A stretch of 64,000 nucleotides of DNA from Gemmatimonas sp. (GTDB lineage: Bacteria > Gemmatimonadota > Gemmatimonadetes > Gemmatimonadales > Gemmatimonadaceae). Below are positions 17,249-27,687 of this stretch, piece by piece. The notes below the pieces were generated by a model. That model did not search any database, was not told the origin of the DNA, and saw nothing but the letters and a program-made list of their open reading frames with translations. The position numbers were made by a program, and so were the translations under genes. Position 1 is the first letter of the stretch; the number at the start of each line of letters is the position of its first letter. Where the stretch lies: assembly GCA_023910675.1 (NCBI GenBank), contig JAAVWC010000021.1, forward strand, positions 1-64,000, written 5' to 3'.

Positions 17249-18328
17249 TCAGGGCGTGGGCACCGTCGCAGTGGCGCCGCGCGGTCCGCCGCGACGCTCG
17301 GGAATGCCAGGCGCTACGTAGCGCGGCAACGGAAACTCCCCGACCATTTCGACTTCGGTCTTGCTACCGATGTAGAGCGGGGTGCGCTGGTGCAGCTCGG
17401 TGGGCTCCACATCGAGAATGCTCCCGTAGCCGTCGGTTGCGCGGCCACCCGCCTGTTCGGCGATGAACGCGAGCGGGTTGGCTTCGTACAGCAGCCGCAG
17501 CTTGCCACGGGCGGCCTTTTCGTTGGCCGGGTAACAGAACACACCGCCGCCCAACAGGTTGCGATGGAAGTCGGCCACGAGTGACCCGACGTAGCGCACA
17601 TTGAGCGCCTTCTTCTGTCCATCGAGTCCGCGGTAGCGACGCATGAGCGCCCGCGTAGGCTCGGGCCAATCCTGCTCGTAGGCATCGTTCACCGAGAGAT
17701 ACCGCGCCCGTTCGGGGATGCGGATGTTCGGGTGCGAGAGCAGGAACTCGCCAATGGACGGATCGAGCGTGAAACCGTGCGCGCCCTGCCCGGTGGTATA
17801 CACCATCATGGTGCTCGAGCCGTACAGGATGTAGCCGGCGGCCACCTGCCGGCGTCCTGGCTGCAGCAGGTCTTCCATCTCGCCACGCGTGCCGCGCGTG
17901 ATCTTGCGAAAGACACTGAAGATCGTGCCGACAGGGACGTTCACGTCGATGTTCGACGAACCATCGAGCGGATCGAAGAGCAACACGTACTTGCCGCTCC
18001 GGAACCCTTCGGGAATCTGGATGATGTCGGGCTCTTCTTCCGACGCCATCGCGCAGAGCCGTCCGCCATGGTCGAACGCCTTGACGATGATTTCGTTGGC
18101 GATGACGTCGAGCTTCTGCTGCACCTCGCCCTGCACGTTTTCGTTCAGGGTGGCGCCAAGAATGTCGGCGAGCCCGGCACTACGCACCTTGTTGGCGATC
18201 ATCTTGCCGGCGAGCGCCATGTCGTAGAGGATGCCGGAGAGCTCACCGGTGGCCTCGGGGAAGGCGCGTTCCTGCTCGATAATGAAGCGCTCGATCGTGA
18301 CGACAGATGTGGCGGTATGCTTGACCAC
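17249..18328 (-). CDS. fbp: Fructose-1,6-bisphosphatase, class I
   Basis: The protein has 359 residues from a GTG at 18328, chosen because GGGGAG lies 8 nt upstream; the longer open frame is not needed. It hydrolyses fructose 1,6-bisphosphate to fructose 6-phosphate in gluconeogenesis. The metal and phosphate motif [13 protein letters not shown] is intact, as are ASEEEPD ahead of it and the sugar-binding KYVLLF. C-terminal regions include [20 protein letters not shown] and the GGRATDG loop. Length is close to family size, with a short Pro/Arg-rich tail extra. It is flanked by the comEC end (194-bp gap) and its own terminator, so it is probably a single-gene unit. Confidence 0.95.
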   Translation of the reverse strand: MVKHTATSVVTIERFIIEQERAFPEATGELSGILYDMALAGKMIANKVRSAGLADILGATLNENVQGEVQQKLDVIANEIIVKAFDHGGRLCAMASEEEPDIIQIPEGFRSGKYVLLFDPLDGSSNIDVNVPVGTIFSVFRKITRGTRGEMEDLLQPGRRQVAAGYILYGSSTMMVYTTGQGAHGFTLDPSIGEFLLSHPNIRIPERARYLSVNDAYEQDWPEPTRALMRRYRGLDGQKKALNVRYVGSLVADFHRNLLGGGVFCYPANEKAARGKLRLLYEANPLAFIAEQAGGRATDGYGSILDVEPTELHQRTPLYIGSKTEVEMVGEFPLPRYVAPGIPERRGGPRGATATVPTP

Positions 18329-18522
18329 GGTAGGACTCCCCGAAGGGTGAACGCGAGACGCCAGCCACGGCAGGAGCCGGAAGCCGCATGCGCTGCGCGG
18401 AAAGCTGTGATGTCCGGGCAAGCTCGTGCAAGAGCAACGCCGTTGTTTTTGCGACGAGCGGCAGTGAAACGCATGTAACAGGCAGCGTCCCGTCCGCCGC
18501 CCGTCTGCCGCCCGTGCGCTAC

Positions 18523-20892
18523 TCAGCGAACGCCCGGTTCTGGGGGAAGGGTCCAGCGATCTTCCTCTGTGAGCACCTGCAGTCGGACACCATTGCTGCG
18601 GATCACGACGGCCCCCTCATGATCTGTGCGGAGCATGGGGATCCCGCGTCCGAGGAAGGCCAGCAACGTCTCTGGTGCCGGATGCCCGTAGCGATTCCCT
18701 GCTCCCAAGGACGCCACGGCAACCCGTGGGGCAACGGCGGCGAGAAAGGCGGGGCTCGAACTGGTTCGACTGCCGTGGTGCCCCACTTTGAGCACATCCG
18801 CACGGAGCGCCTCGACGGGATAGTGCTGCAGCAACCACTGTTCCTCGTTCCGTTCCGCGTCCCCCGTGAGGAGCATGCGATGTCGACCGAACTGCACGCG
18901 TAGCACCACCGACGTTTCGTTCGCGTCGTGCTGCGCCGCCGTCCATGTGGAATCGGGGGCGAGGACGGTGAGCGTCACGCCGTCGAGTCGAAACACGGTA
19001 CCTGGGCGGACACGCTCCCATTGGCTGCGTGTTTCGCGCACGGCCTGCAAGGCGTCAGCGTATCCCGGGCTTGCCGTGACGAACGCCGGTTCCCACCATC
19101 GCGGGACGCGCAGCGCGCGAATCACGCTCGCGGCGCCACCGGCATGATCGTCGTGTGGATGCGACAAGACGAAGAGCGCAACCGCGCCACCGTGTCGGCG
19201 GATGTACGGAATGACGGTGCGACGCCCCGCGTCACCACCAGTCCATCGCGGTCCGGCATCGACGAGAATCCAGCGTCCCTTGGGGGTTCGCAGCGCGATG
19301 GCATCGCCTTGCCCGACGTCGAGGAGGTGCAGCTCAAGCTCGCCAGTTCCGCCGTGCACGAGCGGGAGCCACACCGTGAGCGTCCCCACGGCAGCGGCCG
19401 ACAGATACCAGCGGCGTCCGTACCGACTGGCCGTTCCGCGGACAACAAGCGCTGCGGCCACGCCCATGCCAACGGCGACATACCACATGGGCGCGACAGG
19501 AACCACCGCGCCTGGAACAGCCGCGGCAACATCGGCCACAATGTCGAGCAGTCGCATGAGCGGCTGGGTGGCATCGGGAAGCATGGTGGCGGCCGTGGGG
19601 GGCACCACCAATGCCCAGAGCAACGCGAGAAAGAGCGCCGGCTGCAGCACTGCCACTACGGGCCCCGCCGCAATGTTCGAGAGCGGCGCCACGACGCTGA
19701 TGCGGCCGAATGTCCATGCAATGACGGGCGCGGTGACGGCCGTGGCGATGAGGCCCGTGAGCAATTCCGACACCAACCACCCGCCAACGCCCTGCCGCTG
19801 CAAGAGCCAACGCCAGAGTGCCATCACGCGTGGATCTGGAGGCGACAGCCCACTTGGCTCGCGGCGCGCCTCCAGCCGCCACTGTCGCTTGAGCGCGCGC
19901 GCGGCGACCAACGCTGCCATCCCACTCACACTGAGTTGCCATCCGAGGTCGTGCACGACCGCCGCGTTGGCGGTGGGCATCACCGCCCCCAGCGCCAGCG
20001 CTGTCCATTCGTGTACCGGTCGCTGAAATTGGGCACTCACCGACACTACCATGAGCATGACCGCGCTGCGCACCGCCGGGGCCGGACAGCCCAGTAGCAG
20101 CACGTACGCGGCAACGAGCAGCATCGCGAGCGGTTCAACCCACCGGCGTGGGGCGCGTACAACGCCACCAAGGGTGAGCAGCGCGCTGGCGATGATCGCG
20201 ACGTGCATGCCGCTGACGGAGAGCAGATGCACGAGCCCTGCGTCGGCGTAGCGATCGCGGACATCGGGCGCGATGCCTTGCTGGTCGGCAATGAGCAGCG
20301 CGCGCACCAGCGGAGCGCGAGTGCGGAAGACCGCATCGATGGTGTCCCCCAGGCGCGCACGCCACGCGCGCCACGGATCGCGCGAGACGGCGACACCGTG
20401 CGTCGCGCCTTCGGTGAGACGCAGCCCGCGCGCGGTGCGCAGCGAGACCGCCCTGATCTGCACGCGGTCGCCGGCAACGGGCAGCACATGCAGGGCGCTC
20501 GTATCCGTTCCCGTGCGCCACTGCAACGATACCGGCACGGCGCAACGTTCCCGCGATGCGAGCTCCCCCGCAACGCCTCGCCCGGCTGCCGCTCGCCGAC
20601 CCCGGGCCGCCGTGACCTCGTCGAAGGTGACCCACACCGGCTGCCCGCGCTGCAACGCGGCGTGCAGCATGATGGTGCAGCGGGCGACTTCGGTAGCGTG
20701 ACTCGTCGCGACGATCAGCCCGGCGAGTGCGAATACCGGTTCGAGGCGGCGGGCGGCGATGAGCACGACGGCCGCGACAAGCAGCAGCAGCCACGGGACG
20801 GGTGTGGACGGCCACGCGGCGCCATACAAGCCGGCAAGCCACCAGGCCGCCGCATGAATGAGCAACGGCATGCCGCAACCTGTGTGCGCCAT
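18523..20892 (-). CDS. comEC: ComEC/Rec2 family DNA-uptake channel with metallo-beta-lactamase domain
   Basis: The protein has 789 residues. Several membrane helices at the N-terminus are followed by an OB-like DUF4131 region. The Competence domain (about 205-470) contains the signature [18 protein letters not shown] metallo-beta-lactamase-like domain (about 530-780) has [24 protein letters not shown] split by strands, and the zinc motif [11 protein letters not shown]. It forms the inner-membrane channel for single-stranded DNA in natural transformation; the lactamase-fold domain may degrade the non-transported strand. It is the last gene of the leftward alr-miaB series, 68 bp after miaB. No comEA or pilus genes are next to it. 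Confidence 0.93.
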   Translation of the reverse strand: MAHTGCGMPLLIHAAAWWLAGLYGAAWPSTPVPWLLLLVAAVVLIAARRLEPVFALAGLIVATSHATEVARCTIMLHAALQRGQPVWVTFDEVTAARGRRAAAGRGVAGELASRERCAVPVSLQWRTGTDTSALHVLPVAGDRVQIRAVSLRTARGLRLTEGATHGVAVSRDPWRAWRARLGDTIDAVFRTRAPLVRALLIADQQGIAPDVRDRYADAGLVHLLSVSGMHVAIIASALLTLGGVVRAPRRWVEPLAMLLVAAYVLLLGCPAPAVRSAVMLMVVSVSAQFQRPVHEWTALALGAVMPTANAAVVHDLGWQLSVSGMAALVAARALKRQWRLEARREPSGLSPPDPRVMALWRWLLQRQGVGGWLVSELLTGLIATAVTAPVIAWTFGRISVVAPLSNIAAGPVVAVLQPALFLALLWALVVPPTAATMLPDATQPLMRLLDIVADVAAAVPGAVVPVAPMWYVAVGMGVAAALVVRGTASRYGRRWYLSAAAVGTLTVWLPLVHGGTGELELHLLDVGQGDAIALRTPKGRWILVDAGPRWTGGDAGRRTVIPYIRRHGGAVALFVLSHPHDDHAGGAASVIRALRVPRWWEPAFVTASPGYADALQAVRETRSQWERVRPGTVFRLDGVTLTVLAPDSTWTAAQHDANETSVVLRVQFGRHRMLLTGDAERNEEQWLLQHYPVEALRADVLKVGHHGSRTSSSPAFLAAVAPRVAVASLGAGNRYGHPAPETLLAFLGRGIPMLRTDHEGAVVIRSNGVRLQVLTEEDRWTLPPEPGVR

Positions 20893-20960
20893 GCCGTTGA
20901 TGTATCACCATTTTGTTGCGCGTCGCATGCTGACGACGCCAATGGCACGGGGGTCGCGCG

Positions 20961-22352
20961 CTACACGACCGCCATCGGGAGCGGCGCGCGCTCCTTCTTG
21001 TCGCTCACGGGCGTGCCCGTGAACGTGGCGCCGGTGGTTCCGGTCAGCTGCACGGTGAGGTAGTCACCGATACGCGCCGCATCGGCCGGTACCATCACCG
21101 TCTTGAAGTCGCGCGACCGAGCCTGCAAGAGGGTCCCGTCGCGCGCCACCTTCTCCACCAGCACGTCGGTCACATCACCGAGGCGCTGCAGATTGATCTC
21201 GCGCGAGATGCCGCGTACGGTCGCCATGAGGCGATCGAAACGTTCCGAGACGACGGCGTCGGGCACGGTCCACTCGGCCGGCATCTTGGTGGCCGGCGTG
21301 CCCTCGCGCGGAGAGAACTTGAACATGAACGCATCGTCGAAGCGCACTTCACGGCACATCGAGAGCGTGTCCTCGAATTCCTCTTCGGTCTCGCCGGGGA
21401 ATCCGACGATGATATCGGTGGTCAGCGCGAGTCCCGGAATGGCGGCACGCATGCGTGCCACACACTCGAGATACTCTTCGCGCGAATAGCGGCGCAGCAT
21501 GCGCTTGAGCATGCTCGTCGAGCCGCTCTGCATGGGCAGGTGAATGTGCTCGCACACCGTGGGCGTTTGTGCCATCGCGGCAATGACGCGATCGCTGAAG
21601 TCGTTGGGATGTGGACTCGTGTAGCGCACCCGACGAATACCCGGCACCGCGCCGACGGCGCGCAGGAGATCGGCGAAGTCGTGGGTGCCGTCGGTGTACG
21701 AGTTCACCGTCTGCCCCAGCAACACTACTTCGGAGAGCCCCTGCGCTACCACCTGCTGGACTTCACGAACCACGTCGGGGAGCTGACGGCTGCGCTCCGG
21801 CCCACGGGTGGTGGGCACGATGCAATACGTGCAGCGATAATCGCAGCCACGTTGCACGGGAATCCACGCTTTGACGCCTTCGAAACGACGCGCCACCACA
21901 TCTTCGTAGTGTTCCTCGAGGTCGAAGTCCGTCGCGGTGAACTTCTCGCCACGACGCGCGCCGTCGAGCAGCTCAGGCAATGCGCGATAGCCGTCGGGAC
22001 CGACCACCAGCGACACATGCTTGGCCTGATCGAGCACGCGCGCACCAAGGCGCTGCGCCATGCAGCCGGTGACCCCGACGATGCTGCCCGGTTTCATGAA
22101 GCGCTTCAACTCGCCGAGCCGTCCAATGACGCGTGTTTCGGCGTTCTCACGAATGGCGCACGTGTTGACCAGGATCACGTCGGCGCCGTCGGGCGCGTCG
22201 ACGGCTGCGTAGCCATGCGCGGCCAGCTTGCCGTACATGAGCTCCGAATCGGAGACGTTCATCTGGCAGCCGTACGTCTCGATGTACACCGTCGGCTTGG
22301 GGGCCGCAGCGTCCACGACGTCGCTTTCTGGATGCAAGGTAGGGGCGATCAT
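20961..22352 (-). CDS. miaB: tRNA-2-methylthio-N6-dimethylallyladenosine synthase
   Basis: The protein has 463 residues from the ATG at 22352, two bases after the preceding stop. The N-terminal UPF0004 domain has YGCQMNVSDSE and VNTCAIRENAE plus GCMAQR, supplying three cysteines of the auxiliary cluster. The radical-SAM core has CDYRCTYCIVPTTRGPERSR with the CxxxCxxC set. The C-terminal TRAM domain (about 385-450) is present. The enzyme adds the methylthio group to i6A37 of tRNAs reading UNN codons. NTCAIRENAE and CTYCIVPxTRG favour MiaB over RimO or MtaB. It is embedded between an outer-membrane barrel gene and comEC. Confidence 0.95.
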   Translation of the reverse strand: MIAPTLHPESDVVDAAAPKPTVYIETYGCQMNVSDSELMYGKLAAHGYAAVDAPDGADVILVNTCAIRENAETRVIGRLGELKRFMKPGSIVGVTGCMAQRLGARVLDQAKHVSLVVGPDGYRALPELLDGARRGEKFTATDFDLEEHYEDVVARRFEGVKAWIPVQRGCDYRCTYCIVPTTRGPERSRQLPDVVREVQQVVAQGLSEVVLLGQTVNSYTDGTHDFADLLRAVGAVPGIRRVRYTSPHPNDFSDRVIAAMAQTPTVCEHIHLPMQSGSTSMLKRMLRRYSREEYLECVARMRAAIPGLALTTDIIVGFPGETEEEFEDTLSMCREVRFDDAFMFKFSPREGTPATKMPAEWTVPDAVVSERFDRLMATVRGISREINLQRLGDVTDVLVEKVARDGTLLQARSRDFKTVMVPADAARIGDYLTVQLTGTTGATFTGTPVSDKKERAPLPMAVV

Positions 22353-22354
22353 CG

Positions 22355-23545
22355 TTACGGTCGGATCTGGATACCGGCGCCGAACAGCCACGACGATTCC
22401 TTGGCGAGCGCGCCATTCAGTACCCGATTGGCGCGCTGGATGGAGAAGTCGATGCTGGCGGCGTCACGCGCGATGGGAATCCCGAGTCCGCCGCCGAAAC
22501 GCGTTTCCTTTACCTGCTCGGCGGTGATGCTGAACGGGAGCTGGTTCCGTGCATAGCCGGCACGCACCATGACGGGGTATCCGCGAAGTCGCGGGCCCGC
22601 GACTTCGGCACCGGCGTAGACGTTCTGCGCGTCGTGCGCGATGGTGCGGCTGGACGACATGCCCTGCATGTCGGACCACTTCACCTGTTCGAAGCCTACG
22701 GTGAACACGGAGCCGGGGATGCCATCGTACCGAAGGGCGCCGCCAAGTCGCGCGGGCACGGTGCCCGACGCGCGGGTGGTGTCGCGAATGCGCGCGTCGA
22801 GACCATTGCCGACGCGATACGACAGCGTCGCTGACACGCCCTTGAAGAGCTGGGCCTCGCCGCCAATCGAAATGGCGGTCCCGATGTACGTCACCTTCGA
22901 CGAGTCGAGCGTACTGCCGAAGCGCAGCGTATCGGCAAACGTCCGTTCACGCGCCGCGGTGTTGTCACCAGTGAAGATGTGTCCGCCAAGCCCCACGCGG
23001 AACTTGGGGTTGATCTGCCAGCCGACCGCGCCGCGAATGTCCCCGATGGCGCCACGCATGGTGAGCACTTCACTGGTGGGCAACGTGCGACCGTCGATGA
23101 CGGCCGAACCGGTCGTGGTGGTCGTGTACGACCGGTCGAGGAATCCGCGGGCGCTGAGCGCGACGGCGACGCCGCGACGTGCCGGGAACGCGACCATCAG
23201 TACGGGAATGCGTTGCGACGAGGTCTTTTCGCGCAGCGCCCCAAGGCTCAGGGTGCGATGCTCGGGCTCGACCTGGGCGCTCAGCACGGTGCGCGACAAA
23301 CCGCCGATTGCTGACGGATTGATCGGTGTGAGCGCATCGAATTCGACGAAGGCTCCGGCCGTGCCCGACGAACGCGTGCTCATGCCGTTGATGGGATTAC
23401 CGAACCCCAAGCCGCTGATCGTGCCCTGCGCGTGCAGTTGCTGGGGCAGGAGTGCCGCGACCGTGGTGAGCACCACGGCCAGCATGCGCGATGACGGCGC
23501 CAGTGCGCGACGGCGCAGCAGCACGTGCAAAGTGGTGGGCATCAT
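22355..23545 (-). CDS. Outer-membrane beta-barrel protein, FadL/PorV-like appearance
   Basis: The protein has 396 residues with a basic N-terminus and signal peptide ending LHAQ (about residue 40). The mature chain is a series of amphipathic strands: GTISGLGFGNPINGMSTRSSG, then GAFVEFDALTPINPSAIGGL, a start resembling FadL/PorV-type barrels where Asn-Pro-Ser-Ala follows a conserved helix. It ends SSWLFGAGIQIRP. It probably sits in the outer membrane. It overlaps the stop of the upstream lipoprotein gene by four bases (ATGA), so the two are made together. It could serve in transport or in surface attachment of the lipoprotein; sequence alone does not decide. Confidence 0.75.
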   Translation of the reverse strand: MMPTTLHVLLRRRALAPSSRMLAVVLTTVAALLPQQLHAQGTISGLGFGNPINGMSTRSSGTAGAFVEFDALTPINPSAIGGLSRTVLSAQVEPEHRTLSLGALREKTSSQRIPVLMVAFPARRGVAVALSARGFLDRSYTTTTTGSAVIDGRTLPTSEVLTMRGAIGDIRGAVGWQINPKFRVGLGGHIFTGDNTAARERTFADTLRFGSTLDSSKVTYIGTAISIGGEAQLFKGVSATLSYRVGNGLDARIRDTTRASGTVPARLGGALRYDGIPGSVFTVGFEQVKWSDMQGMSSSRTIAHDAQNVYAGAEVAGPRLRGYPVMVRAGYARNQLPFSITAEQVKETRFGGGLGIPIARDAASIDFSIQRANRVLNGALAKESSWLFGAGIQIRP

Positions 23546-24831
23546 GGGAGCACGAACTCCGACTTCGGCAGGTAGGAAATGCGCAGCTTGGGACGCAACG
23601 CCGCGGGCGCCGTCCGGCTGAAGAAGCGCAGTTCGGCGGGCTGGGATCCTTCCAACCCGATCCGCAGCGCGAGCGCGCGCGGCACGTTCGTTGGCAGCGA
23701 GCGCCAGGTGCGCGCCAGCCCAAGCACGTTGAGCGCCTTCTGACCGCTGTCGCGCGGCACGAAGCGCGTGGTATCGAGCCCGGTCAGCGTGCCTTCGGCG
23801 GCGAGGTCGAGCACGCGGCCCAGATCGGTGACATCGGCCGTGGTGGTCGGCACGAGCGGAAAGACGGACACCGTGTCGGCCGCGTTGGTGAAGCGACTGG
23901 GCCGCTGCGTGAGGAGCAGATCGGCGCGCACGATGGTGCTCGAGTCGGTGATGCGCAGCGGGACGTTGAAGCGCAGGTAGCTACGGTAGGCCGGATAGCC
24001 GCCCACCACCAGCGTATTGGGCCCCGGCGGCAACGAGCCGACGTCCGTGATGGCATAGACGCTGTACGCCAGATTCACCTCGAACGGCGCGCCGCTGATC
24101 GTGGTGCCGGCCGTTACGGTGATCGGGCGATAGAGCGTGTCCGTGGCGGCGTCATACTGCAGGGTGCTGCTGCCAATCCCCTGCGTGAATGCCCGCAGGC
24201 GCAACTGGCCGGGGCCGCTCAGACGCAGCCCGACGCGCAGGCGCCCCTTCGCGGCAATCTTGGCCTGCATGGCCGTGCGGGAGAGCGGAATGCGCAGCGT
24301 ATCGCCGGTCGTGTTCGGCGTGACCGTCACCTGACCGATGAGGCGGTCGACGCGGAAGAGCGAGCGCACGACCGACGTCGTGCTGTCGTTCGCCGTCGTA
24401 TCGACATCGTACACCTGCACCGCAATCGGCGAGGCACCGCGACGTCCGGTGGTATCGAGCGGCACCTTGAGAAAGACGGAATCGACGGTGGTAATGGAAT
24501 CGACGAGAGCGCCGCCATTCGGTGAGAACGCCGTGATGAGCTGGTCGAAGCGGATGACCGCGCGCGTGACCAAGGTATCCGGCCGGTTGGCGAGCACCAG
24601 GTTGGACCCGAGCGCGAGCACCGGGAAGCCGCCCAGCGAGGTATCGAGGGCAACGGCTTCGATGATGGTGTCGCGGAACTGCTCCGATTGCTCGGGGCAC
24701 AGCGACGGGCAGGCGGCGCCGCCCTCAAGATTTTCGGTACAGGCGACTGCCACGGCCGATGCCGTAAACAGTGACAACGCCAGCAACGGGCCGCGCACGC
24801 GCGACCAGGTCCAACGAACGCGCTCAGACAT
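23542..24831 (-). CDS. Lipoprotein with DNRLRE-like beta domains
   Basis: The protein has 429 residues from the ATG at 24831, which overlaps the cdd end by eight bases. The signal peptide ends AVAC (Cys30), a lipobox. Two stretches, [20 protein letters not shown] and [20 protein letters not shown], share the pattern of DNRLRE-type surface domains (a hydrophobic L/IRF strand, then an acidic or Ser/Thr turn, then an aliphatic strand). Cysteines near the N-terminus ([18 protein letters not shown]) may form disulfides. The rest is Thr/Val-rich beta structure. The lipoprotein is translationally coupled to the following barrel gene. It is likely a surface or outer-membrane-associated factor; function unknown. 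Confidence 0.72.
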   Translation of the reverse strand: MSERVRWTWSRVRGPLLALSLFTASAVAVACTENLEGGAACPSLCPEQSEQFRDTIIEAVALDTSLGGFPVLALGSNLVLANRPDTLVTRAVIRFDQLITAFSPNGGALVDSITTVDSVFLKVPLDTTGRRGASPIAVQVYDVDTTANDSTTSVVRSLFRVDRLIGQVTVTPNTTGDTLRIPLSRTAMQAKIAAKGRLRVGLRLSGPGQLRLRAFTQGIGSSTLQYDAATDTLYRPITVTAGTTISGAPFEVNLAYSVYAITDVGSLPPGPNTLVVGGYPAYRSYLRFNVPLRITDSSTIVRADLLLTQRPSRFTNAADTVSVFPLVPTTTADVTDLGRVLDLAAEGTLTGLDTTRFVPRDSGQKALNVLGLARTWRSLPTNVPRALALRIGLEGSQPAELRFFSRTAPAALRPKLRISYLPKSEFVLP

Positions 24832-25249
24832 TCTCGAGCGAACCAGGCGTAAAGGGTGCGGGCAGCAACTCTGCCAGCGACCAGCGAACCGCGCGCCCAT
24901 CGGGTGCGACGGCATGGATTTCCAGCGCTGGGGCGAATTCCACCAGCGCCTGACGGCAAATCCCACACGGTGGTGTGGGCGCATGATGTTGTGAGGTAAT
25001 CACGACACGCGTGAACAAGCGCGCACCAGCAGCGACCGCCGTCCCCAGCGCGACCCGCTCGGCGCAGGTACCGGCCGGATACGACGCGTTCTCGACATTG
25101 CAGCCGGCAAAGACGCGACCGTCCGCGCTTTCGAGCGCCGCCCCCACCGGAAAATGCGAATACGGCGCATAGGCCTTGGCCCGGGCGGTATCCGCGTATT
25201 CACGCAGACGCTGAATGTGTGGCGGAAGATCGGGGGGCAGCGACGTCAC
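24824..25249 (-). CDS. cdd: Cytidine deaminase
   Basis: The protein has 141 residues from a GTG at 25249 that overlaps the deoB stop (GTGA). It deaminates cytidine and deoxycytidine to uridine forms in pyrimidine salvage. The zinc site is complete: CAE in [10 protein letters not shown], and PPCGICRQ with the two cysteines. [26 protein letters not shown] is the family substrate region, seen here as FPVGAALE and [10 protein letters not shown]. Size matches homotetrameric enzymes. The linkage to phosphopentomutase makes a nucleoside-salvage pair. Confidence 0.95.
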   Translation of the reverse strand: MTSLPPDLPPHIQRLREYADTARAKAYAPYSHFPVGAALESADGRVFAGCNVENASYPAGTCAERVALGTAVAAGARLFTRVVITSQHHAPTPPCGICRQALVEFAPALEIHAVAPDGRAVRWSLAELLPAPFTPGSLENV

Positions 25250-26457
25250 GCGTGAAGGAGTGTGGGGAGAAACGACGTACCCTGCCCGCGCCACGCCTGT
25301 CCGAACCAGTCGGCAACCGTCGCCCCCAAGTCGGAGAAGGTGTCCCGCGTTCCGAGCGATCCCGCGCGCACCCGCGCGCCCGCGACGAGCACGGGAACGC
25401 GCTCGCGCGCGTGGTCCGTGGACGGCGTGGTCGGATCGTTGCCATGATCGGCGGTAATGAACAGCAGGTCGTCCTCTCGCAGGGCGGCAAGCAGTGAAGG
25501 GAGCGCCCGATCGAACGCCTCGAGCGCCCCCTGAAAACCCGGCACATCGTTGCGATGTCCGAATTGCTGGTCGAAATCTACCAAGTTCGCAAAGCAGAAC
25601 CCACGCGGGGCGGTATTCAGCCACTGCAGAATGGCTTCCAGCCCCTCGACGTTGTCCGCAGTGTGCCGCGAGCGAATGCCCCGCCCTGCGAAGAGGTCGT
25701 CGACCTTGCCCACCCCGTCGCGCGGTACGCCGGCCGATTCGAGCACGTCCAGGAGGGTGATGCCCGGGGGCTGGATGGAGTAATCGCGCCGGTTGGCGGT
25801 GCGCTTCCACTGGCCCGGCGTTCCCACGAACGGGCGTGCGATGACCCGCGACGCATCGTGCGGCGCCACCAGCATGCGACGCGCTGTTTCGCAGGCGCGG
25901 TAGAGCTCGTCGAGGGGTATCCACTCTTCGTGCGCCGCCACCTGAAAGACCGAGTCGGCGCTCGTGTACACGATCCACGCCCCGGTCCGTTGCTGCTCCT
26001 CGGCGAACCGGGTGATGACCTCGGTCCCGCTGGCGACGCAGTTGGCAATGACCGGCCGGCCCGTCGCGGCCGCAAAGGCGTCGATGACCTCCGCCGGGAA
26101 GCCGTGCGGGTACGTGGGAAACGGCGTCTCGAGATGCAGTCCCGCGATCTCCCAGTGGCCGGTGGTCGAGTCTTTGCCGGACGAGCGCGGCAGCATTATC
26201 CCGTAGCCGCCACGAGGGTGGTCGATAGGGGGCACGCCGAGCACGTCGGTGGCATTCCCAAGCCCGAGCTGCTGCAGGTTGGGGAGCGTAAGCCCGCCGA
26301 CCGCGCGCGCAATGTTGCCGATCGTGTCGCTCCCGGTGTCCCCGTAAGCATCAGTGTCCGGCGCCGCACCGCAACCGACCCCATCGAGCACGACGATGAG
26401 CGCGCGTCGGAGCGCGGGGTCGTCGTGCGGGACAGGGGTAAGGGCACTGGCAGGCAT
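25246..26457 (-). CDS. deoB: Phosphopentomutase
   Basis: The protein has 403 residues from the ATG at 26457; the frame is open to 26508 but that would overlap alr by 38 bases. It interconverts (deoxy)ribose 1-phosphate and 5-phosphate. Alkaline-phosphatase-superfamily motifs are present: [12 protein letters not shown] with the first metal Asp, [12 protein letters not shown] with the phosphoacceptor Thr, [20 protein letters not shown] and [10 protein letters not shown] with the remaining metal ligands. It lies 13 nt after alr and overlaps cdd, so the three are likely one transcript. Confidence 0.95.
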   Translation of the reverse strand: MPASALTPVPHDDPALRRALIVVLDGVGCGAAPDTDAYGDTGSDTIGNIARAVGGLTLPNLQQLGLGNATDVLGVPPIDHPRGGYGIMLPRSSGKDSTTGHWEIAGLHLETPFPTYPHGFPAEVIDAFAAATGRPVIANCVASGTEVITRFAEEQQRTGAWIVYTSADSVFQVAAHEEWIPLDELYRACETARRMLVAPHDASRVIARPFVGTPGQWKRTANRRDYSIQPPGITLLDVLESAGVPRDGVGKVDDLFAGRGIRSRHTADNVEGLEAILQWLNTAPRGFCFANLVDFDQQFGHRNDVPGFQGALEAFDRALPSLLAALREDDLLFITADHGNDPTTPSTDHARERVPVLVAGARVRAGSLGTRDTFSDLGATVADWFGQAWRGQGTSFLPTLLHA

Positions 26458-26470
26458 GCGACTCGTCAAT

Positions 26471-27649
26471 TCAGGGCGAGGATGGATTGGTGGAACGCAA
26501 GGAAGCATGGTAGACAGCGGGCACCCGCAGGGTGAGCCCCACGAGCAGTTCGTACGGCGACACGCCAGCCAGGCCCGCCACCATCTCCACGGTCAGGGTG
26601 TCACGGCCGTCGCGCCCCAGCAGGGTGGCCACGTCTCCCAAGGTGCAGGAGACCGCCGACACGTCGACCATGACCATATCCATGGTGACACGTCCCACGA
26701 CCGGACAGCGGGTCCCGTTGATGAGTACCACGCCGGCGTTGGAAAGATGCCGCCGGTAGCCATCGGCGTAGCCGACCGCGATCGTGGCGATGCGCCTCGG
26801 GCCCGGCGCTTCCCAGGTAGCCCCGTAAGATACCGTCTCCCCGGCGTGGACGTCACGGAGATCGATGATCCGCGCCCGCAGATGCGCCACCGGCTCGAGC
26901 CCAAGCTCGTCGGCAAAGAGGCCGGCGTACAGGGCGATGCCGGGGCGCGCAAGGGCCCCGGGCGATCCGGCGGTGCCGCGGCTCACGATGCCGCCGCTGT
27001 TGTCGCTGTGTCGCAGGCATTCTGGCGGCAGCACATCGGCCAGTACGGCGAGGGCCTCGGCGAAGCGCCGGTCCTGCACGTTGCGCGAGGCGAGCGACTC
27101 GTCGGCGGAGTGGAAGTGCGTAAACACCCCTTCCGGGGGGTGCGCCGTGAGGGCATCGCGCAACGGGCCCACGCTATCCCAGCGCACCCCGGCACGGGCC
27201 ATCCCAGTGTCGATGGAGAGATGGTACGGCGCCGGCGTTTGCCCCTCGCCGAGCGCGCCCCACGCGAGGATCTCGTCGGCGCGATGGAGCGCCGGACGAA
27301 CCGCGAGCGCCAGGGCGCGCGGGAGTTCGTTGGCGAGCAGCGGCTGCAGGCAGAGCACGCGTCCGGTGCACCCGGAATCACGCAGCTGTTCGGCTTCGTC
27401 GAGGGAGGCGATTCCCACCCCCCAAGGCGCATCCGGCTCCTCGGCCTGATCGTCGAACGGCACGCCCAGCGCGCGACAGACGGCCACCGCCCCCACGCCG
27501 TAGCTGTTCGCCTTGACCATGGCGACGAGCGGGACACCAGCGCGTGCGCGCAATCGTTGCGCGTTGTGGCGCACGGCGCCGAGATCCACGTCGAGCCACG
27601 CGCGCGCGAAATCGACGTCGCGGGTCGGGTATATTGGCGAGGCACTCAT
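26471..27649 (-). CDS. alr: Alanine racemase
   Basis: The protein has 392 residues. The PLP-binding lysine is in MVKANSYGVGA; the usual KAxAYGHG has Val where His is common. The C-terminal catalytic tyrosine is in SYGATW. The barrel domain and beta C-terminal domain (TRCPVVGRVTMDMVMVDVS) are complete. It makes D-alanine for peptidoglycan. It begins the long leftward series and is divergent from mazG, with 38 bp between the starts, where a divergent promoter must lie. The D-Ala-D-Ala ligase gene is not in this window. Confidence 0.94.
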   Translation of the reverse strand: MSASPIYPTRDVDFARAWLDVDLGAVRHNAQRLRARAGVPLVAMVKANSYGVGAVAVCRALGVPFDDQAEEPDAPWGVGIASLDEAEQLRDSGCTGRVLCLQPLLANELPRALALAVRPALHRADEILAWGALGEGQTPAPYHLSIDTGMARAGVRWDSVGPLRDALTAHPPEGVFTHFHSADESLASRNVQDRRFAEALAVLADVLPPECLRHSDNSGGIVSRGTAGSPGALARPGIALYAGLFADELGLEPVAHLRARIIDLRDVHAGETVSYGATWEAPGPRRIATIAVGYADGYRRHLSNAGVVLINGTRCPVVGRVTMDMVMVDVSAVSCTLGDVATLLGRDGRDTLTVEMVAGLAGVSPYELLVGLTLRVPAVYHASLRSTNPSSP

Positions 27650-27687
27650 ACGGCAATCCTAAGCGTTCCCACGCAGCCCGCACAACG

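Noticed and set aside
18420..18480. Plus-strand terminator (CAACGCCGTTG followed by TTTTT)
   Set aside because: No plus-strand gene ends there, and the stem is only five base pairs.
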